Under the pieces are notes generated by a model, which saw nothing but the letters and a program-made list of their open reading frames with translations, did no database searches and was not told the DNA's origin. Below are positions 21,812-34,781 of a stretch of 64,000 nucleotides of DNA, in pieces. A program made the translations under genes and the position numbers. The stretch is from NCBI GenBank assembly GCA_012184525.1, contig WOFQ01000004.1, positions 682,001 through 746,000 on the forward strand. Reading direction: 5' to 3'. This DNA comes from Xenoacremonium recifei (lineage: Eukaryota; Ascomycota; Sordariomycetes; Hypocreales; Nectriaceae). Each line of letters begins with the position of its first letter. Position 1 is the stretch's first letter.

Positions 21812-22733
21812 TGTTGCTGCGAATGGGGGTTGGAGGAGGGAAGGGAGTTCGAGATCGAGGGTCATACGAGATAATAATAAATTCATTCGAACCACGAGGT
21901 TTCGCGGGCGCGCGGTGGGGCTTCGGCGCTCCGGGCGTCTGGAGCCGCCGAACTTTACAGTGGAACGCAGCGCCTGGACCCTGGAAATAGGGTCATTCTG
22001 ATAGGCTAGCTCGGTGCGTATTCAATTGTACATCCGGTCGAGTTCGGAGCTCCAGGGTAAGATTTCTTGAAAACACTTGGAATTTTCTGATGCGAGTGCT
22101 CGAGGATTTCTTGCATATGGAGGACATTTGTATTGGCATCTCGATCATGGGTTCTTTCCTTCCTACTCACTGCTTTCTGGGTTCATGAGAGTGCGCAGTA
22201 GAACCGCCGGGTTGTCAATTGAGTATCGTACGATTTGAAAATGGTCATACTTCGAACTTGACACATTCTCATAATTTACTATTAGTCAGGTTTACTCAGA
22301 CCCAAAGCCAAATTACACCAGATACAGAGTTGAGATTTCGTAATTGAGACGTGATTAATACTTCTAGGTCTCGAGCTCTTCGTCTGAACCATGTTGGTGG
22401 CCAGTCACTACTCCGTGTGGCAGCAAGAAAATTCTTGCCAACTGAAATAGACCATATACAAACAATTCCACAAGACCGTTGCCACGAGCACACCAACTTG
22501 ACTTCATGACCGGGATGAAGCTCTGCAAGCCCCCAACATAGTAGGTACTTATTAAAGTAGATGGGAAGCTGCTGCTTTGGCGGGGTCCCCACTTCACCGC
22601 CTGCCAATCCTGGAATTCAGCGGCAGAAAACAAAAAAAAGTTGCAACCCACCCACCGCCAGTCGGCACCAGATGCTGCGCTACGCTTGCCGTCCTCAACT
22701 TCAAAGACCGGACGTCAGGACTCAGCAGCAGCA
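21812..22733. other. Divergent promoter region COX15/UTP14
   Basis: A 922-base spacer between two genes transcribed away from each other. No supported gene; ORFs here are short and low-scoring. Confidence 0.55.
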
Positions 22734-25519
22734 ATGGCGGGACGACAAGCTCATGGCCGGTCTTTGATCGCCGCCCCTAAAGCCAGGGCTAACAACAACA
22801 AAAAGTCCAAGGCGAGGTCGCAAAAGAACGCCCTCGATGCATTCGGCATCGCCCAAGAAAAGTTCGCCCCAAGGCAGAAGAAGACGCCACGAGCGAGGGA
22901 GCTAGATGCAGAGATGGAGCGCAAACACGGTCGCGATGATGAGGAGGACGAAGAAGACGAGGAGGAAGAGGAACCCCAACGCAAGAAGGCAAAGCGACCC
23001 AGTCGACCGGCCGAGGGCGACGATGCGGAGTACGGAAGCGATAGTGAAGGCAACGAATGGCGGTTAGGAGGTCTTCGAGAGGACGATGAGGACTCGGAGA
23101 TTGAGTCGGATGACGCTTTCGGCGACAGCGACGAGGACAAGTTTGCCGGCTACACCTTCCGAGGGAGCAAGGCAACTCAGCGCGAGGTTGGTCATGAGTA
23201 CCGTGTGTTGGTTGACCAAAAGCTAACCCACGATTAGGACGATGACTCCGAAGACGACTCACAAGACGACGAAGGAGAGACTCTTGGAGAGGAAGCTATT
23301 GATCTGGCCACCGCACTCGATCAGTTCGAAGAGGATTCCGACGTCGAGCCCCAAGGCAACGGGAATGTGGACACTGAAGACTCGGAGGATGATGCTTCTG
23401 GAGAGTCAGAGGAAGATTCCGACGACTCTGGTAGTGACGACGATAGTGAAGGCGATTCTGAAGACGAAGAAGCAAACCCGGAAAAGCTGGCAGCTCTCCA
23501 AGGACTGATTTCAGGTTATGGAGGCGAGGCGGAGGACGATACGGGCAAAGCCAAACCCAAGGCGAAGATCGGACTCAGCGACCTAGGGTTGTCCAGCATC
23601 GATGACCCCTTTGTCAAGAAATCAATGAAACTCTTGAACAAGGAGGAAAAGGAGAGACGACCAGGAGCTGCCCAGAAGCTTGATGTTCCTCTCGCGAGGA
23701 GACAACAAGGCCGTTTGGATCGAAGCGCAGCCTACGAAAAAACCAACGAGACGCTCGACCGATGGAACGAGACCGTCAAGCAAAACCGAAGGGCTGAACA
23801 TCTCGTCTTTCCTTTAGCCCAGAACTCAGCGACGGCTGGTCTTGACACTACAGAGATTACCCCTCTAACTACTAGCAACGCAAGTAACGAGCTCGAGGCA
23901 ACCATAATGGGCATTATGGCACAAAGCGGACTATCCATGGAAAAGCCTAAGAAGGCCCGAGAAGCCGAGTATGACGAAGACGGAAATGAGTTGTCCCGGA
24001 AAGAGATCCTCAATAGGAGACGTATCGAGCGTGAGATCAACTCTCGGGAAGCAAAGCGAGCGGCGCGGATCAAGAAAATCAAGAGCAAAGCCTATCACCG
24101 TGTACATCGTAAACAGCGGGAGCGCGATGAGATGGCTACAAGAGAGGCTATGGAGGAGGCTGGCGAGATTGACTCCGAGGCCGAGCGAGAAGCACAGGAC
24201 CGGCGCCGTGCTCTCGAGCGCGTTGGACAGCGGCATAAGGAGAGCAAGTGGGCAAAGATTGGATCGAAAACGAAGCGAGCGGTATGGGATGACGATTTCC
24301 GAGCTGGTCTTACGGAAATGGCTCGCAAAGATGAGGAACTTCGCATGAGAAAGGAGGGCAGAAGAGCAGGAGCAGACTCCGACTCCGACTCGGAGAGCGG
24401 TTCTGACGGCGGCGATGCTTCTTTGCGGCGGCAGCTGAGAGAGCTTGAAGAGGAGGATGATGAACCTCAGTCTGGGTTAATGAGCATGAAGTTCATGCAA
24501 AAAGCCGAAGCAGCCAAGAAGCAAGCCAATGACGATTTGATCAAGCAGATCCGAAGAGAGTTGGACGGCGAAGACGCCGAAGTTTCGAGCGACGAGGATA
24601 CTGGAGAGGTCGGTCGACGACAGTTTGGCGCCCCTGATGGAAAGCCTTTCGCACCAGTCCAGGAGAAGAAGTCTCGGAAATCCAAGAAACAGCAATCCGG
24701 CGATGACGAAGACAATGACGATGTACTCATCACGACCACGTCGTCAAAGTCGGCTGCGACCCCTAGCGTGTTGGGAGTTACTTCGTCAACAAATGAAGCT
24801 CCTTCAACTGGGGGTGCCTGGTCTCGCGGTGAGACTCGCCGTAAGAAGAAGGGCTCTTCCAGCGCCCGCATCGACGACCTCGACATCAGCAACAATGTCA
24901 TCGTCGCCTCGCGCCCCAGCAAGCCCAAGTCCAAGCCTAGCAAGGAGGATGACTCAGATAACGAGTCCGAGACCGACCTACACCTCCCGATGGCGATCCG
25001 AGACCAGGAGATGGTGGCGCGTGCGTTCGCTGGCGAGGATGTCGTGGGCGACTTCATGCGCGAGAAGGACGAGGTTGCCGAGGAGGACGATGACAAGATC
25101 ATCGATAACACTCTGCCGGGTTGGGGCTCCTGGGTCGGTGAGGGCGTGAGCAACAAGGAGAAGAAGCGTCATCAGGGCCGCTTCCTGACCAAGGTGGAGG
25201 GCATCAAGAAGAAGGACCGCAAGGATGCCAAGCTGGACAAGGTGATTATCAACGAGAAGCGGATCAAGAAGGTAACTCCCCTAAACACTACTCTAACTAT
25301 TATAAAGAACGGTATGCTAACAGTCTTCCTTTCCAGAACGACCGCTACCTCGCCTCCCAAATGCCACACCCCTACGAGTCCCGCGAGCAATACGAGCGCT
25401 CGCTCCGCCTGCCCGTCGGCCCCGAATGGATGACCAAGGAGACGTTCCAGGACAGCACCAAGCCGCGCGTGCTGATGAAGCAGGGCATTATTGCCCCGAT
25501 GTCCAAGCCAATGATATAG
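22734..25519 (+). CDS. UTP14: U3 snoRNA-associated protein Utp14
   Basis: Exons 22734-23186, 23238-25271 and 25337-25519 give 889 residues. The first intron starts GTTGGT and the second GTAACT. The N-terminal third has long Glu/Asp runs. The core contains SDLGLSSIDDPFVKKSMKLL, KTNETLDRWNETVKQNRRAE and KIKSKAYHRVHRKQRER. Near the end are LPGWGSWVGEG, the family signature, and SQMPHPYESREQYERSLRLP. Utp14 is part of the SSU processome in the nucleolus and recruits and activates the helicase Dhr1 to unwind U3 snoRNA during 18S rRNA maturation. Length and domain order match the family. The start at MAGRQAHGRS follows an in-frame upstream region without better candidates. Confidence 0.96.
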
Positions 25520-26757
25520 ATTGCCCTCAGCCTGCAAATGAAAAATTTCCCATGAATCAATTCTCCTGGTGCTCGGTCACGTTCCCCTCGTGGGCTTTGA
25601 TCCTATCGTGTCTGCTGCGAACTGAGGCAACTAATCCGCGAGTCCATGGTAATATTGACCTTGATCGATTCAGTGGCCTACTAAGCAACTATTCGTCAAG
25701 GTTGGTGAATCCGACTAAATTTTTCATTAGGTCTGAAGAGAAGTCGGAGATTACCAGGTTATGCGGCAAGTTTCAGTCTATGGATATATATATCAAGGCC
25801 TCGATGCCGCTTCTTCAGTCGAGCGACTTCCTCTATATTCTGAGAGAGTGCTGTCTGTTTTACCACAAAGTTTTGGACGAGTCATCATGAGCTCCAACCG
25901 TAGCCAGAAGCTGTCGTTTTCTTTATGCACCTATCTAGTTGTTAATGCCTGTGATGATGGGCCGCATCATGCGTTTGTTTACTGCAACATATCGTGTGCA
26001 TACTGAGGCAAGGCTAGATCTTCAGTAAGTTGGATGACGGATAATTGCAAGCGTGATGGCTACCTATCTCGACGGCGTCGAGTTCCATGTCAATCACATG
26101 CCTGCAGAACTTCTAAAGAGGTTATGTGCGACAGACACGAGCGAGATATGGCAAAAATTTGCTTTCATTGCACACACTATCTGCGATGACGCCTCACGAC
26201 GGCATCTCGGTCTCATCCCTTTTCTTCCGTCTTCTTCTTCTCCTCACAAAACGCATCTTAACCAAGCGTCAACAATCTGTCCTGCCGCTCTTGAGACCTA
26301 ATCCTGAAACCGAACTGCTCTCCGACTTTGCAGTCCACTAATGTACAACCAAGGAAACCGCACATAACAGATAACCATTGTTTACTTTTTTTCTTGTTCT
26401 CTTCGTCTTTCCTTCTTATGCCTAGGTATATTCAAGGAAGAAAATAAAAATTTGGCCATGTGATAACGCCAAAGGCTGGTAATGGCGGCGCCACTTCTGC
26501 CACCTCGCTTCTCACGCTTCGGGCGTGCTTCGATCGCTACTCTCCAAGTACTGATACATTTGATACAAAAGGGAGGTTGGGGAATATCGGTGGTAAATAG
26601 ATGTGCCATCTCGATGAACTGGCATTCTCGTATTGTTCCAGCGCAGAAGTTACTCTACAGCTGGAAAGGCGGCTGAAGCCACCAAAGCCCGAATCGGCAG
26701 GCCCCGATGGGCATCTAATCGAATACTCCGCTGGAACGGCTATCGCCAGAGCAACAT
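25520..26757. other. Convergent intergenic region, nothing recognised
   Basis: 3' sequence of UTP14 and of the leftward Ca2+/H+ exchanger gene, with about 1 kb between. Several ORFs under 85 codons lack protein-like features. Confidence 0.5.
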
Positions 26758-28346
26758 CTAGTTGCCGGCGTCTAGGCCGGGGGTTGCGTAGAAGGCTAGA
26801 GCGATGATGGCATATAATCCCAGAAGCATAGCGCCCTCGAGGTAGTTGGACTTGCCGTCTTGTACCGTATACGTAACGACGAGGACCGATACCGCGAATG
26901 CGACAGTTTCGACTATAACCGAGGTTAGAACATTCGCACTGGGAGATTGAATATATGGAGCTCACAAGTTTCGAAACGGAGGGTCATCTCTCGGTCGATG
27001 ATCCAGCCCACGATAACCAAGAATGGAGTGACCAGCAGAGCAATCTGAATGGAGGATCCAATAGCGACTCCCATGGCCAGATCCATCTTGTCACGGACAG
27101 CAACCACTACAGCAGTTACGTGCTCGGCTGCATTGCCCACGATAGGTAGCAGAATTAGACCGATAAACGCCTTGCTTATGCCCGCGCTCTGAACTATGTC
27201 GTCGATGCTTCCAACAAGGTATTCGGCACAGATGGCGACCAAGAGAGTGGTAACGACGAGAACGGCACCGGCGGCAACGGGGCCCATGATGGGCTCTTCG
27301 GGCTCGCTAGATTCGTGGGCCTGGTTCTCGGCATCGAAGAGATTGCTGTGAGTTCGTAGCTGGAAGATCAGATAGAGGATGTAGAGCGTGAGGAGGATAA
27401 TGGCGGTTCCGCGCGACAGGATGAGGATGCTCTTCTGCTTCTCGTCGGGATCACTCTCGTTCATGTTGAGGACGCCGTAGAGCTGTAAGGGGTCAGCGAA
27501 TTTGACAAGACTTCAATGAGACTCAATCGGGGTCAACATACTGCCGCAGGAAGGACGAGGGATGCGGAAGACAGAGTCATCATAGAGCAAGTGGTCTGGG
27601 CAGTAGCCGAGGCAAATGTCTGTTCTCTGCCATTTCCGGTCTCGCCACGGTGAACGATACCGCCGAACAGGAAGCACATTCCCATGACCAGCAACAAGTT
27701 GGAAAGGATCGAGCCTAGCATAGAGGCCTGGACGACTTCGATCTGGTTATCCCGCAGTGCGACTATACTAACCTGTGCAAGGGTCAGCGTTACAAGTCAA
27801 AGGCACAAGGTCGGAGCTGTCGACGCACAATCAGTTCCACGGCATTTCCAAACGTCGCATTGAGCAGTCCGCCCAGCGTCTCGCCCAGCTTAATGGAGAT
27901 CTCTTCCGTGGCAAACGACAAGACAGCGGCAAGGGGGATGATGGCGAAGAAGTTGATGGTGAAGACGGCGGTGGGATTCCAGCCCATGTGACCGGCCACG
28001 ATTCCAACAGGTACAGCGATGAGGAAGATGTTAACATAGTCTGCGCGCCGGTAGGTAACCCTGCGATTAGCCATTGAACACTTTTGGGCGCGGAAACAGG
28101 TCAAAACATACTGCTTAGCAGCGTCACCTTGGTGATGTGCCAGGCATAAGCGAGGCTGCGCACGACGGCATTGTCGCTATCGAGACCAGGCGTCTGCTTC
28201 GCATTAAAGAGGAAGACGATGGTGTTGGAGCCACGGTGCAGATGAGGCTCGCCGTTGGTCTGGTGGTGCGTCGGGGCTGGCGCTGGGCCGCCGTTGATGA
28301 GGGGAGTCGTCTCGTCCGACATGTGGCCCGAGGGTTTGGTCGACAT
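26758..28346 (-). CDS. Vacuolar Ca2+/H+ exchanger (CaCA superfamily, Vcx1 type)
   Basis: Five exons: 28346-28112, 28040-27829, 27772-27542, 27482-26966 and 26912-26758; 449 residues. A closer AG at 28061 would shift the frame, so the acceptor at GCGCGCAG (28041) is used, giving LLSNYVNIFLIAV. The two hallmark repeats are present: GNAVELIVSIVALRDNQIEV with ASMLGSILSNLLLV, and GNAAEHVTAVVVAVRDKMD with GVAIGSSIQIALLV. These acidic helices form the Ca2+ path. About eleven membrane segments are visible, with an acidic loop (ENQAHESSEPEEP) between the halves. The protein would move cytosolic Ca2+ into the vacuole using the proton gradient. The N-terminal 50 residues are polar and may be regulatory. 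Confidence 0.95.
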
Positions 28347-30680
28347 CTGACGTCTGATGGCTTTGGCGAAGGATGGAATGGCTGGTTCAAGGTCCCGTCA
28401 TGGTCAGCCAGAGGCGCATACAATGTGAGCAGCAAGGTAGGATCGAAGGCAGAGCTGGGGACAGCTGAATGAAGAGCTAGCAACAAGTGATTTCCGAGAA
28501 GGGTATCTGGGGGGCGAGCTGAACGAAGCTGTCTCAATTGGGACAAGATAACAGGTGTGTGAGTGAGCTGTTGATGCTAGACCCAATGCATGGAAGCCAA
28601 GATCCAAGAATCGATTTGAGTGTCCTCTTCTGCCGTCGTTGGTAGCTCCCTCGGACAGGCGGCTCCTTTTCTTCTTGTCTCGGAAGACGTAATGTATTAA
28701 GAGACAGGAAATCTGGAGGAAGAGGAAGAGCAGGAACAGAGGGTGAATGAAGAGGAGGGGGAGCGTCAGATATGATAGGATGGAGGGACCGGGGATCGTT
28801 TAAAGGCACAGTAGCACCGGGCAGACAGCGCGTGGCGCGTACAGCAAGGCCGAAAGCCCAAATCTGACGGAGGATGGGACTTGGGAGGGTAAGGTAGGAT
28901 GGATATGGGGTAGCGCGCAGATGATGATGCCCAGCCAGATAGACCTAGTATCTGCAGCCCCGGGCTGTCAAGCGGGAAAAATAGCCCAAGGTACTTTATC
29001 GTCAACAAGCCTCAGGCCTGGAACGCCTTGGCTTGGCTCGAGTGAGGCAGGGCTCGACTAGTCGTGGCCGGGGAAACTCTGATTTGCAAAAGTCACTCAC
29101 CGACCATATCGTCCGCGGCGGGCGTTCGACGGGAATTGGTCCAATTGGGGTGGGAGGGAGGATGTACAGTCGCACTGCCTCGTGATGGGCGATGGGAGGA
29201 TGGAGGAGAGGAAAAGAAGGTGGGCGATGAGGTGGTGACGATGATGTACGTCTCTGTCTGGGATGGATGGACGGGACCAGGGCAGGGCAGGAGCTCTCCA
29301 GCCGATCCAGCTTCAGGTTGCCATGGTACGGTACAAACAAGCTCCAGCTACCCTTACCTCAACTTGCAAGGTACCTTAGGTCCCAGCGCAGCGCAGGGAA
29401 GGTACAGTACTTGCGTACCTGTTCCAGTGGCAGCAGATCGAAGCTTACCCGCCGGAAGTATCGGTCGGGGTGGATCTTCTAGGGCATGCATGGATTGAAA
29501 CGCCAGCCAGCGCGCCTCAGCAGCTGCAAGCACTTTGCGGACCTTCCGCCAATGCGCTCCATGGCTGGCACGCAAAAGGCAAAAACGAGACGAGCAGCGC
29601 CGCCATCGGTACTTTTGGGTTGGGTTACTCCGGCAGCACAGCCTTTCTCCCCTCACTCTCTCTCTCTATCCGCGCATCCCGCCGGAAGAATCTCTGCTAA
29701 ACGCCAAGACGGGCGCTTTGGTGGTGAGATACATACTATCTGCATGCACATACGCCCTCACACTGCAGCAGCGGGAGGCCTCCTCCCCTCCCCTCCCCTC
29801 ACACTAACGCGCCTCACGGCTGTCTTGTACCCCATACAGGTACCCGACCTGATCGTCCCGGTACATCCATCCTCTCTCGCCCCACCATCCTGCTGCTGCT
29901 TCAGAACTTCAACTCTTCCCATCTCGCCGGCTCGCCGCGCGCGGCGGTGGCTGTGCTGGTGCCACCTCGTGCTGTCTTCCCAGCGCTAAGAACCCAAACC
30001 CAACCTCAACCCACAAACCCACTCCCTCTACTTCCGGCGATGGACGCTTTGGAACACTCAAAGGCGTCACGTTCGCAAGCTCTGCCACGACGATCGCCCA
30101 CACCTCCCGCGCAAGTCACTGCCCCCCGGCAATTGGCCAGCCCAGGGGCTGTTTCCTCCGCCAGAGCTCCCTGAGTCCACCCTGCCAAGTAGCCAAGCAA
30201 CCACTTCATAGAGCCAAGATCGAAAAACCTCCTGCCAAGTGCTCTGCCAAGTTGCTCCGCCATGACGGCAACCGTCATCACTCAATCCTCATTTCAGTCC
30301 GTGATTTCAAATCTCCAATCTCAAATTGCTCTGCGCATTTACAATCTAAACTATACTAACTACTCCTTGCCCAGAATACTATAGTTGCGTGCGTGTTTTG
30401 TAGGATTAGTTTAGCCTGTACCAGTTCCCCCCTGTCCAAACTCCATACTCTTAACTTCTATGTTGTTCCGTATCCCAGTAATGTACAACCGATACTCTCC
30501 TCCTAGGTCGAGGCGGAGTTTCTATCCATCATTCTCAGACTTACAGTTACAGCCCTTGATTTTCCACCTCTTGGCCCCTTGTCAAACCTTCTTGATCCTG
30601 CCGACTGCCTCTTCTCTTGGCACCCTGCGCCCTGTCTCACCGCAAATTCGCTCTGCGTATCGATTGGTGGCAAGGCATTC
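28347..30680. other. Long intergenic region, nothing recognised
   Basis: Promoter of the exchanger gene plus about 2 kb of GC-rich sequence with C/T- and G/A-rich tracts (for example CCTCCCCTCCCCTCC near 29790). ORFs on both strands overlap each other and have a biased, low-complexity composition. I cannot support a gene. Confidence 0.5.
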
Positions 30681-33550
30681 TCAAATGGAACCCAAAGCTA
30701 TTATCGCAACCGTTAGTGAGTGAAGCCTCATCAAAGGCAAACTCTTGGCAACTTACCTGCCGAATACGCAAGAAACCACGTCAGCGATGCTCCGCCATCA
30801 ATGTACGTCGAGTTGAAGTTGTCCTGGCTGAAAAAATTCCATGCCTGCTTGGGTGCTACCGTGGCATAGCTGCCCCAGATGATGCCTCTCCAAGCGTCGT
30901 CAATGTCATTAATCCGACCATCGTTGAAGAACACATTCCACTCCTGCTGCACGAAAGCCTGCGGCCTGATGTACGCCGTTGTGGGAATGATGGGGATCAT
31001 GTGAATGCCCTGGATAGCCTCAATCAAGGGGCTGAAATACGTCGTGTGGTCGATCTTGTTCTCAAAGAGGATCCCCGCCACCTTGTTGCCGATGAAGTTG
31101 GAAGGCTGGATTGTGTTTGCATTCTTATACAAATAGTAACTTTGCAGACTGCGAGCCAGCACTGCCAGCTGTAAGTTGGCACGCGAGGTCATGGCCGTGT
31201 TCTTAGACACGATCCCCCACATCTTGAGAGCAAAGGCCGACATGGCGTCCTCGGAGCTCGACTCTTGGTCCTTGCCGTCCCAAGCAGCAAAGAGACCGTG
31301 AGCCCAGCTGTGCCCATGGAACCAATCGAACATGCGATACTGCGGAAAGTATGGATCCTCGGTGCTAGGGTTCGCAATGTCTCGACAAAGAGAGTTGACG
31401 TAGGCTTTATTGGCTGCGACCCACGTGGGATCTATGTGCCCGATGTAGGCTGCAGCCAGGATGTGGTAACCGTAGTGAAAGTGGTGATCGTTATAGTACG
31501 TGTTGCCAAAGTCGGATCCTGAATCGCCAGTCGTGTACGAAGCACTCGACACGATACCTCCCCAGGCCTCTGATAATCACGTTAGCCAAGGCTTTCCCCT
31601 GTTTTTGCAGAATTTTCAGTGTACAACTTACTTTCGTACACAAGAGGGTAAATCTCCTGGTTCTTTTGAAAGAGGGCAAACGCCGCCTTGAGTTTCTTCA
31701 ACCCAGCCGCGGCGAGAGCCGTCTCTCCCAGCATGTCGTTGATTACATATAGAATCATGCCGAATTTTGCCAAAGCCTGTGTCCAGTTAGGGGCCCATTT
31801 CGCCTGTGAAAGCACTCTTAAGAAGCAAACTCACCTTTCCACTATAGTACACTGAGTTGAGGTCAGTCTGCGCAGAAATGTCTTGCGAAATCTCCGAGTG
31901 AGCAATGGGTTTGATGATTGCCTTGGCCTTAGCAGACAACGTCTTCATGGGCCCCTTGGTCGGATGCCATGGAGGGAAGCCAATTCCATTCTTCATGCCT
32001 TTTTCAACCATCCCCCACCTGTACCCCTGGACCAGCGTCGCGACGCCCTTGGTGGTAGTCTGCAACTTAACATTCTTCTTCACCCTCGACGTCGTGTCGT
32101 CGTTAAAGGACGCAACGTGGTGAGGCAGGGCGTACATATAAAGGGCACCAGATGGGTGTCCAGCTCGTGCAAAGGTGAACCAGTAGCTGCCGGTGGTCCC
32201 AGAGACCGACCCAGTCATGGTCATCGTGGTTGGGAACACGCCCGCGCCGTTATCGAGCAGCGCCTCCGAGCCAGACGTCTTTGGATCCTTGGTGACTTGG
32301 ATATAGCCATAGAAGGGGTACTTCGACTCGGCCAATCCGTTATTGACAACCGTGAGCGTCAGGGGGGCTCCCTTGGTGCGATAGGCATAGACACGCCAGG
32401 TAGTGCCATCTTCAAGGACGAAATTATACTTGACCACGTTCGTCTTCGGGTTCTTGGTGACTCGAGTCATAGTCTTGAAGTAAACACCAGACTGGATGAG
32501 AGGCACGGCGCCATTGTACTCGGCCGTGACATAAGCCATGCCCTGGACAATCGGAAACCACACTGCAGGTGTCGCACCGGCCTTCTTAGCGAGCATGACT
32601 CTGGCCGAGAACTGCGTGAGACTGTCGGTGGTGAGGACTGTGGTGTTTCCAAGCTCCTTGGCAGAGATGACCATGGACTGAATCCCAATAGGATTGATAA
32701 AGTAAGCTGCCGCATTGTTATACTCAACATCACCATAGACCCTCTGGGAAGCCCTAATATGGGAGATACTCAGACCCCAACTGGCCGAAGATCCCGTTCC
32801 CCCAGCCCATGCTAAGGAATAGGGGTGAGTGAAGGTAGGGCTCAGTTGATCACTGAGGAAGAAGTTGGCATAGAATTTGTTGGTCTCGATGGGGTATTTC
32901 TGGTTGATTCCCGTGCGAGGAACCGGGTGATCAGACCGAGTCGTGATCTGCGATGGAGGAAGGGCGGTACCGATAGGGTCGGCGAAGATGTCGTTAACAG
33001 CCATTTTAAATAATCTTGACCCAGCAAGTGAGGGAGCGGACGTAGTCAATGCTTTAGTGGTGGTGGTGCTCGATTTTGATTCAGATAGAGACGTATACTC
33101 GGGTTCCAGAAGAGAGATTGGCGAAGGGATTGAGCTTGTCATCAATATGTTTTCTGTTGGCCGACCAGTGGCGTTGAGGGATGTCAAGACAAAGCCGGTC
33201 GTGTGAGGTGTGATATCGCCAGTCAGGCTGGGCAGAATCTGAGCAGTTCCGGTGGCAACAGCCTTCACAGTAACTTGTACGGACTCGCTGGCGGAAACGA
33301 TGTTGGTGGGAACGGCAGTCAAGAGATCATAGTCGCGCTCGAACAGGTTCCAGTCACTCTCGTCGATGCCCTCGGCAACCGAAGCAGCTTTGAATTGAGG
33401 CTCGTCGTTTTTGCAGTCGTGATCGTGATCCTCGTCGTTGAGGTCGCGGGGAAGAAGCTCAAGTTCCTCGCTGTAGTCGGGATTTGGGAGGGCGCTCGCC
33501 TGCCCGCAGGTCAGTGCCAACGCCCATATCGTGAATATTTGAGCCTTCAT
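30681..33550 (-). CDS. Secreted endo-1,3-beta-glucanase, glycoside hydrolase family 81
   Basis: Exons 33550-31835, 31776-31632, 31569-30757 and 30697-30681; 896 residues. The last exon carries only 17 bases and restores the family ending AYSAALGSI after a 59-base intron with CTAAC near its 3' end. The N-terminus MKAQIFTIWALALTCGQASA is a signal peptide. A Ser/Thr-rich linker (about 65-190) precedes the catalytic unit. GH81 marks are PIETNKFYANFFL, PYSLAWAGG, the block around YNDHHFHYGYHILAAAY, FDWFHGHSWAHGLFAAWDGKDQESSSE, and FNSTYIDGGASLTWFL. The enzyme cleaves internal beta-1,3 bonds and acts in septum or cell-wall remodelling, or on external glucan. The signal peptide points to the Eng1-like secreted branch rather than the cytosolic one. 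Confidence 0.95.
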
Positions 33551-34781
33551 GATGATGATGAGGATGGTGTGCGTAAATGATATTTGCCTGTTGAGGATGA
33601 ACACCTCGACAGGGCTGCAGAGAAGAAGACCTCAACCAGGCCAGCCCGCGAGGGGCGCCATCACATATATAGACCGTTCCATCACCAGAGAGACTATTGA
33701 AAACTGCCGAGCCCACTGTCTCATGACTGTCAAAAAGGGACAGTGTTCCGCCGCGGTAAGAAATGAACGTGTCTCGGGGACGGGAGTGGCAGAAAGCCAC
33801 GCAGGGCATGCATTACTGAAGCTCTTACCAATGAGTGCAGGCTAGCCTAGCCTAAAAGCCAATAGTGATGTCTCTTAGATTGAGGATGGCGCGCAATAAA
33901 GAAGGCGGAAAAGCAGCTAGGGCGGGCAAAAAAGGGGAGTTGGTGTCTGGCGCTCAGGAATGTTGATGAAGCAGGACAACGTCGCTATCGCGGGCGGGAC
34001 GATGCGAGGTTTCCATCGCAACGTGGACGCATGTCGCAGCTTCCTCAGGCCGGCAATGCGGCTCATGGCAGGCGCACCGTCGACGAGGCTGTCACTTCCC
34101 ACAATCCAGCGGAAGCTCGTGATGTCTCTCTCCTGGGCTCCAGCTGAGAGCTAGCTGGAGCTCTCAAATGACATGGAGCCAAGTTCAGGGTCTAGCTATA
34201 AGGTGGCGTTCCTGGAAAATTGGATCTAGCCCGCCGTCAACTACGATCAGGCACAGCAAACGCTCTGCCAATCACGAGGTCTGAGGGGGGAAATAAGGCT
34301 GGCCCGGGTTTGCGTTCTGACTGTTCTAGATTTGTTGACGCCATGCAAGCTTGTCTGGGGTCAACATTATGCATACTTCGTACACGTGCTGAAGAATGAG
34401 ATGAGGATGGCGACATCAACGTGCCGCTGACGTTTCTGCGTGCCCTCTGTCTGTCGATCGTCGTCTCCATGGTATTCTCGAGACATTTGGAAACCGACCA
34501 GTTGCCACTGAGTGTCTAGATGTTCAGGGCCGGCTGCGCCGCGACAGCTGAGACATTGTCACCACAGGGATGGGTGGCCGGCACCCTCCACGCCTTATTG
34601 TCTGGTGTGAGTTGGCGAGGGGATTCGTCACAGGAAGCTATTCCGGGCCGCTCAGCATTCCTCGGTACGGCACAATGGGCCTTGTGCGCCTCTTCTAGGG
34701 TGGTTGGAAGGGTGAACAATCCGCATTGATCTACTATATCGTGTGCCATGAAGAAAACTCCCATCTAGACCCTGTCCTGCG
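33551..34781. other. Intergenic region with a short hairpin
   Basis: Promoter of the GH81 gene and the 3' region of the STN1 gene. CTCCAGCT..AGCTGGAG (34138-34160) can form an 8-base stem with a 7-base loop. No gene supported. Confidence 0.5.

Noticed and set aside
28534..30285. Cluster of short ORFs between the exchanger and GH81 genes
   Set aside because: Low complexity, mutually overlapping on opposite strands, no domains.
34138..34160. Short hairpin CTCCAGCT..AGCTGGAG as a terminator or regulatory RNA
   Set aside because: An 8-base stem is expected by chance in 64 kb, and fungal nuclear genes do not use hairpin terminators.
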